Shown piece after piece: positions 5,061 through 8,035 of a stretch of 8,035 nt of DNA. Source of the stretch: an uncultured Clostridia bacterium (GTDB lineage: Bacteria; Bacillota; Clostridia; TANB77; CAG-508); the NCBI GenBank assembly GCA_947624365.1, contig CANQJY010000046.1, positions 1-8,035 on the forward strand. The letters are read 5' to 3'. Below the pieces are notes generated by a model. That model saw only the letters and a program-made list of their open reading frames with translations. It was not told where the DNA came from and made no database searches. Positions within the stretch are counted from its first letter, which is position 1, and every line of letters starts with the position of its first letter. Made by a program: the position numbers and the translations under genes.

Positions 5061-5555
5061 CTAACTATCTCGTTTTTGTTCAGAATGGACTTGTATTTGT
5101 ACATTATCTAAAATATCTCCCATAACTGTACTTTCATTTTTATCATATTTTACCTTTAATTTATATTTGTCTTCTTGTTTCTTGCTATTTTTCATTTCCA
5201 TTATTTTTGATGATTGATTATTTAATTCTACCCTTTTTCCATTTTTATATAGTTCAAATTTTACTGTATCTTTTAAATTTTTATCAATCGTGTCTTTTAT
5301 TGTTATAATATATTTTAAATCAACTTCTGTTATATTATTTTTTTCGTCATAATTTCTAATTGAAAAATTGTATTCTCCTTCGTTACTAATATCTGTAATT
5401 TCTATATTGGGGCTAGAAATAACTTCTAAAATTGGTTTGGCAATTCGCGCTTGAGTTGTTATTGTTGTTTTATTCATTGTTTTTCCAATGCTATATCCTG
5501 TAAAAAGCAGTATTATAACAATACTTAAAATTACTATATATGAAAGTCTTTTCAT
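5061..5555 (-). CDS. Secreted beta-rich protein of the sipW operon
   Basis: A 164-residue protein with a short basic N-terminus (MKRLS), a hydrophobic core at about 6-21 and a following segment GKTMNKTTITTQARIAKPILEV, which resembles the start of other SipW-dependent exported proteins. The remainder (about 40-160) is polar with alternating strands (YNFSIRNYD, KYIITIKD, KFELYKNGK, YKLKVKYD, VQIQVH) and looks like an Ig-like domain. It could take a TapA-like accessory role, but the sequence is not close enough to name it. The ATG has no good ribosome binding site; a 32-base palindrome sits just upstream, at the end of sipW. The stop codon overlaps the ribosome binding site of the next gene, so the two are coupled. 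Confidence 0.75.
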   Translation of the reverse strand: MKRLSYIVILSIVIILLFTGYSIGKTMNKTTITTQARIAKPILEVISSPNIEITDISNEGEYNFSIRNYDEKNNITEVDLKYIITIKDTIDKNLKDTVKFELYKNGKRVELNNQSSKIMEMKNSKKQEDKYKLKVKYDKNESTVMGDILDNVQIQVHSEQKRDS

Positions 5556-5585
5556 ATTATTTAGGACGATTTATTTTATAGTGGT

Positions 5586-5617
5586 AATCCCTTTTAAATC
5601 GCAATTTAAAAGGGATT
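5586..5617. repeat. Long palindrome overlapping the sipW stop codon
   Basis: AATCCCTTTTAAAT (5586-5599) and its exact complement (5604-5617) form a 14-bp stem with the four-base loop CGCA; the sipW stop codon (5616-5618) lies in the stem. No T-run follows on either strand, so rather than a plain terminator it may be an RNA processing or stabilising hairpin that separates the sipW part from the three downstream genes. Confidence 0.6.
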
Positions 5618-5996
5618 ATTTATGAAATAATACTTTTCCCTTAATAACATCATTTGTTATTATTTGGGAATCATCCTTATTATTTGCATCTCCTTTCGTA
5701 ATATATTCATTTCCGTTCTTTTCTATAATCCTATGTGTAATATAATAAGTTTGATTTCCTTCTTCTATTGCATATGTGATAATATCTCCTATAGCATATT
5801 CTGTCTGTTTTTTTATAATAATAAAATCTCCTTTTTTGAATGTTGGTAACATACTATTTGATGATACCTGTAGAATGGTAACCCCGAATGGCTGAGAATT
5901 TTTAATAAAAAATTTAAAATATATAAATATAATTGATAATAAAATTATTAGAAAAAAAATTATTTGTCCTTTGTTTTTTCTTATATTATTCTGCAT
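5616..5996 (-). CDS. sipW: SipW-like signal peptidase I (S26B, Ser/His type)
   Basis: This membrane-bound signal peptidase removes signal peptides from a few dedicated substrates. It has one N-terminal membrane helix (about 12-32), then SNSMLPTF with the catalytic Ser48, GDIITY (70-75), THRII with His88 in place of the usual bacterial lysine, and KGDANNKDD (101-109). The Ser/His pair marks the ER/archaeal-type S26B group to which SipW belongs. At 126 residues it is shorter than B. subtilis SipW (about 190) and lacks a C-terminal membrane helix. It overlaps the end of the TasA-like gene by 11 bases and has no clear ribosome binding site, so translation is probably coupled. Its likely substrates are the TasA-like protein before it and the three secreted proteins after it. 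Confidence 0.92.
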   Translation of the reverse strand: MQNNIRKNKGQIIFFLIILLSIIFIYFKFFIKNSQPFGVTILQVSSNSMLPTFKKGDFIIIKKQTEYAIGDIITYAIEEGNQTYYITHRIIEKNGNEYITKGDANNKDDSQIITNDVIKGKVLFHK

Positions 5997-6576
5997 ATGG
6001 CATAATTTGAGTTCCTGTTACAACAATATCAAATGAATAATTTTGCATTGTTGTAGCATCTATGGTGTCTTTTCCATTATTTTCTGCTTTTTCACTTTCT
6101 GGTCCACCAATTTCAAATGGCCATTCCCAATAGATTGTAATAGTTTTCACTTTCTCTTCAGCATTTGCTTCAAACATTCCACTTGTAATATTGGTGATTT
6201 TTGATAATTCTTCATATTTTTGACCATTATAGGTAAAATATAAATTTTGTGGTTTTTTAGTTTCATTTTTTATTTCTAAATCATATTGTATTCCTACATC
6301 TGAACCTGAACCATCAATTGTAATTGTAAACTCTCCGTTTGTGCCTGGTGCTATTTTGTTATCTACTAATGTTTCATTGTTAAGTGTTGAAGCTAGATTA
6401 ATTGTCTGTGTTGTTGATTCATTTTCATTTACTAAAAAATGCCAATTTGCTATAGGGGCGTTAGCATTTCCTGTTACTTCCGTAATATATTTTGAAAATG
6501 TTTGTCCACCTAAAAATGATACAAGTATGGCTAATAAAATAGCTACTACTGCTATTATTTTTTTCTTTTTGCTCAT
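5986..6576 (-). CDS. TasA/CalY-like secreted fibre or matrix protein
   Basis: A 196-residue exported protein. A basic start (MSKKKK), a hydrophobic core (7-22) and GGQTFSKY (23-30) give a SipW-cognate type signal peptide; the likely mature part begins in or after this region. The beta-rich domain carries ETLVDNKIAPGTNGEF (68-83), with the APG..GxF pattern typical of TasA/camelysin-like proteins, then KPQNLYF, KTITIYWEW (144-152), DTID (170-173) and TGTQI (187-191). In Bacillus, TasA forms extracellular fibres of the biofilm matrix; a similar role is inferred here. GGGAGG lies six bases from the ATG. It is the first gene of the operon, with a leader of about 100 bases and a consensus promoter. 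Confidence 0.82.
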   Translation of the reverse strand: MSKKKKIIAVVAILLAILVSFLGGQTFSKYITEVTGNANAPIANWHFLVNENESTTQTINLASTLNNETLVDNKIAPGTNGEFTITIDGSGSDVGIQYDLEIKNETKKPQNLYFTYNGQKYEELSKITNITSGMFEANAEEKVKTITIYWEWPFEIGGPESEKAENNGKDTIDATTMQNYSFDIVVTGTQIMPYAE

Positions 6577-6682
6577 TAAATTCCTCCCTTTATTATAAAT
6601 TTTTCTTGAATTTTTTGGATATGAAACTATCCTTTAGATAAAAAATTATTTGAATTATAAAAAATTTGGAAATGTTGAACTA

Positions 6683-6711
6683 ATTATATTAGCTCATTTT
6701 TTATTTGTCAA
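6683..6711 (-). promoter_or_regulatory. Consensus promoter of the tasA-like/sipW operon
   Basis: On the minus strand TTGACA (6706-6711) and TATAAT (6683-6688) are perfect sigma-A hexamers with a 17-base spacer. Transcription would start near 6676, giving a leader of about 100 bases that contains a small GGATA/TATCC hairpin and ends in the ribosome binding site GGGAGG. I see no known riboswitch in it. Such a strong promoter implies either constant high expression or control by a repressor. Confidence 0.85.
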
Positions 6712-6732
6712 TACTTTTTTAATAAAAATTCA

Positions 6733-6745
6733 TCGCAAAATGCGA
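6733..6745. promoter_or_regulatory. Palindrome upstream of the operon promoter, candidate operator
   Basis: TCGCAAAATGCGA is a perfect 5+5 inverted repeat with a three-base centre, 22 bases upstream of the -35. It is notably GC-richer than the surrounding sequence, and a nearby TTTCGACC lies at 6751-6758. It is a good candidate site for a regulator of the operon. I do not match it to a named factor. Confidence 0.4.
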
Positions 6746-6792
6746 CAAATTTCGACCTTATAGACTTTTTAGGTTAATATTTATTTTTCTTT

Positions 6793-7161
6793 TTATTTTC
6801 TATTAACCCCTATAATCCCACCAATAATACCACATATGATTGCTACTACTATCATTATGATTGATTGTAAATTAATAGCAAAATTTCCGTTCAATAAACT
6901 AGAAATAAAATAAATGATTAATATATATATTAGACCTACTAAGCCCCCGTTAATAATGCCATTTTTATTAATTTTGCGACTACTTATGATACTCCCAACT
7001 AAAATACTTATTCCTGTTATTGTTATAATAACTGGAGCAATTGTGCTTTCTGATACATCTGTAAAAGAAAGGATAGTTGCATATAATAATAAAAATATAA
7101 AACTCGCAAGTAATGATATTCCTACTCCTATTATAATTTGCTTTATTGCTTTATTTTCCAT
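6793..7161 (-). CDS. TIGR04086-type four-helix membrane protein
   Basis: A 122-residue integral membrane protein with four hydrophobic helices, about 8-31, 41-59, 69-90 and 99-118. The conserved loop between helices 2 and 3, SSRKINKNGIINGGLVG (60-76), and the glycine-rich last helix (CGIIGGIIGVN) match what I know of the TIGR04086 membrane family (YrzE-like) of Firmicutes, whose function is unknown. AGAGGGG lies six bases before the ATG. It follows birA on the same strand after a probable terminator, and no clear promoter is visible between them, so read-through or a weak internal promoter may serve it. Its end lies about 80 bases from the promoter of the TasA-like operon. No catalytic residues are evident. 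Confidence 0.8.
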   Translation of the reverse strand: MENKAIKQIIIGVGISLLASFIFLLLYATILSFTDVSESTIAPVIITITGISILVGSIISSRKINKNGIINGGLVGLIYILIIYFISSLLNGNFAINLQSIIMIVVAIICGIIGGIIGVNRK

Positions 7162-7196
7162 TTTAATCCCCTCTTTCTATTCAATTGTATGTATAT

Positions 7197-7235
7197 AAAA
7201 AAGAAATAGAACTAATATAATTCTATTTCTTTTTT
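7197..7235 (-). terminator. Terminator hairpin at the end of birA
   Basis: A 15-bp stem (7197-7211 with 7221-7235, of the form AAAAAAGAAATAGAA/TTCTATTTCTTTTTT) encloses a nine-base loop that contains the birA stop codon at 7212-7214. On the minus strand the stem ends in six T. The stem is mostly A-T pairs, so termination may be partial, which would allow read-through into the membrane protein gene. Confidence 0.6.
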
Positions 7236-7799
7236 TATTTTTTCTTCTAATACTTCAATAAATCCTTTTATGATTTCTTCTCTTTCAAATTCTTTTCCAT
7301 ATTCTTTTTTTAATGATGTTGCACTTTTTTCTATGTCGCTTGAAAAAATATCTTCATTAACATTAAAACCTAAACTAATAATTAAATAATTGATTTTTTC
7401 TGATATTGTATTGATTTCAGTTAAAATTCCACATATCTTTTTTTGATTTAATAATAAATCATTTGGCTCTTTTATTGTTAGCTCATATCCATATAAATTA
7501 TTTATATTTTCTTTCATACTAATTGCAATTTTTTTTGTTAATCCTTCTAATTTATCAATCGTACATTTTGGTTTTAAAATAATACTCATTGCTATATTAT
7601 CATATTTACCAGTATACCATGTTCTTGCTTTTGTACCTATTCCTTCTGTTTGTATATCTGCTAATATTATTTTTCCATTATTTTGTTCATCAGTTGCTAT
7701 TTGCTTTGCTACTAAATGTGTTGATGTTATTTTTTCTTGATATTGTATTTGTTTTCCTATTAATTTTGTTTTTGCTTCTTTTATTTTTTGAATATTCAT
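7212..7799 (-). CDS. birA: Biotin-[acetyl-CoA carboxylase] ligase, class I, divergent
   Basis: BirA-type ligases activate biotin with ATP and attach it to the carrier domain of biotin-dependent carboxylases, in the cytoplasm. This 195-residue protein is the catalytic domain only, without the DNA-binding domain of class II BirA. Visible family blocks are STHLVAKQIA (26-35), QTEGIGTKARTW (50-61), KEPNDLLL (110-117), KKICGILTE (120-128, Lys121 as the likely catalytic lysine), LGFNVN (143-148) and ATSL (160-163). The biotin loop is unusual: the common GRGRxGRxW is GIGTKARTW, and KWPNDL is KEPNDL. A related GIGT-type loop exists, from memory, in other Clostridia, so this may be a subfamily. GAAAGGATG precedes the ATG, and a TTGATT/TATAAT promoter lies upstream. 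A lipoate ligase-like role cannot be fully excluded. Confidence 0.82.
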   Translation of the reverse strand: MNIQKIKEAKTKLIGKQIQYQEKITSTHLVAKQIATDEQNNGKIILADIQTEGIGTKARTWYTGKYDNIAMSIILKPKCTIDKLEGLTKKIAISMKENINNLYGYELTIKEPNDLLLNQKKICGILTEINTISEKINYLIISLGFNVNEDIFSSDIEKSATSLKKEYGKEFEREEIIKGFIEVLEEKIKKEIELY

Positions 7800-7822
7800 T
7801 TTTCATCCTTTCTTTATCATTT

Positions 7823-7851
7823 ATTATATCATTACTTAACAGTAAAATCAA
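7823..7851 (-). promoter_or_regulatory. Promoter of birA
   Basis: On the minus strand TTGATT (7846-7851) and TATAAT (7823-7828) are separated by 17 bases, with the birA ATG 23 bases after the -10, giving a short leader with the GAAAGGATG ribosome binding site. It is divergent from the tRNA-His promoter. Confidence 0.7.
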
Positions 7852-7897
7852 TAATTATGAACTGACAGTAGAAATTTGGAAAATTTATAAAAACCAG

Positions 7898-7927
7898 TTG
7901 ACAAATGCACTAAAAATATTGTACAAT
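7898..7927 (+). promoter_or_regulatory. Promoter of tRNA-His
   Basis: TTGACA (7898-7903) and TACAAT (7922-7927) have an 18-base spacer. The tRNA begins 33 bases after the -10, a normal leader length for a tRNA gene. Confidence 0.75.
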
Positions 7928-7960
7928 AAGAAAGTGCCAAGTAATCAGCACGTAAACCAT

Positions 7961-8035
7961 GGTGGATGTAGCGTAGTTGGTTAACGCGCCAGTTTGTGGC
8001 ACTGGAGACCGTGGGTTCGAGTCCCATCTTCCACC
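7961..8035 (+). tRNA. trnH: tRNA-His (GUG anticodon), running to the window edge
   Basis: The cloverleaf is complete except for the CCA, which would follow the window. The extra G-1 (7961) faces discriminator C (8035), the mark of tRNA-His. The acceptor stem is GTGGATG/CTTCCAC with one T-T mismatch, the D stem GCG/CGC, and the anticodon stem CCAGT/ACTGG with loop TTGTGGC (anticodon GTG). The T stem is GTGGG/CCCAT with loop TTCGAGT. More tRNA genes may follow beyond the edge. Confidence 0.95.

Noticed and set aside
6341..6598. Plus-strand frame opposite the TasA-like gene
   Set aside because: It is the complement of a well-supported exported protein with promoter and ribosome binding site and has no signals of its own.
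6577..6682. Riboswitch in the leader of the TasA-like operon
   Set aside because: The leader has only a five-base GGATA/TATCC hairpin and nothing resembling a cyclic-di-GMP or other known aptamer.
6772..6808. GGTTAATA/TATTAACC repeat as terminator of the TIGR04086-type gene
   Set aside because: The loop is 21 bases, the stem overlaps the coding end and no T-run follows on the minus strand.
7589..7984. Plus-strand 131-codon frame of Leu/Phe-rich sequence
   Set aside because: It is the antisense of birA, and its end runs into the tRNA-His gene; the apparent hydrophobicity comes from reverse-complemented AAA and GAA codons.

Overview
This is a very AT-rich window with Firmicutes-type signals: AGGAGG-like ribosome binding sites, TTGACA/TATAAT promoters, a SipW-type signal peptidase, a TIGR04086-type membrane protein and a short BirA. 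It suggests a low-GC member of the Clostridia or a relative, probably gut-associated. The genus cannot be told from the sequence.

The left part (1 to about 3816) looks like one end of a small integrated replicating element. On the + strand are the tail of a basic protein, a 45-residue protein, and a 426-residue P4/D5-type SF3 helicase that lacks a primase domain. Directly after the helicase stop codon lies a striking 206-bp array: ten copies of a 9-mer close to AACTACACT, five in each orientation, mirror-symmetric around an AT-only core. This is the layout of a replication origin served by the adjacent helicase, as in SaPI/PICI-type satellites. Then come three small minus-strand cargo genes: a 66-residue protein of unknown role, a pilin-like membrane-anchored protein and a two-helix membrane protein. 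A ribbon-helix-helix regulator and a Cro/CI regulator follow on the + strand. The element appears to end at the 3' end of a minus-strand tRNA-Gln(CUG), the usual attachment site for such elements. No integrase and no second att site are in view.

The middle part (3960 to 6711) is a minus-strand operon with a consensus promoter (TTGACA, 17 bp, TATAAT). It encodes a TasA/CalY-like secreted protein, a dedicated SipW-like signal peptidase, a second secreted beta-rich protein, a diverged TasA-like paralogue, and a further secreted protein. Together they resemble a tapA-sipW-tasA type system that exports and matures extracellular fibre or matrix subunits. The paralogue has a strong ribosome binding site but no ATG, GTG or TTG at the expected place; the best start is ATA.

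The right part (6793 to 8035) holds a four-helix TIGR04086-type membrane protein, a birA-type biotin-protein ligase with an unusual biotin loop, and a plus-strand tRNA-His(GUG) running to the window edge. Both birA and tRNA-His have readable promoters. The part from tRNA-Gln to tRNA-His looks like ordinary chromosome; the left part looks acquired.
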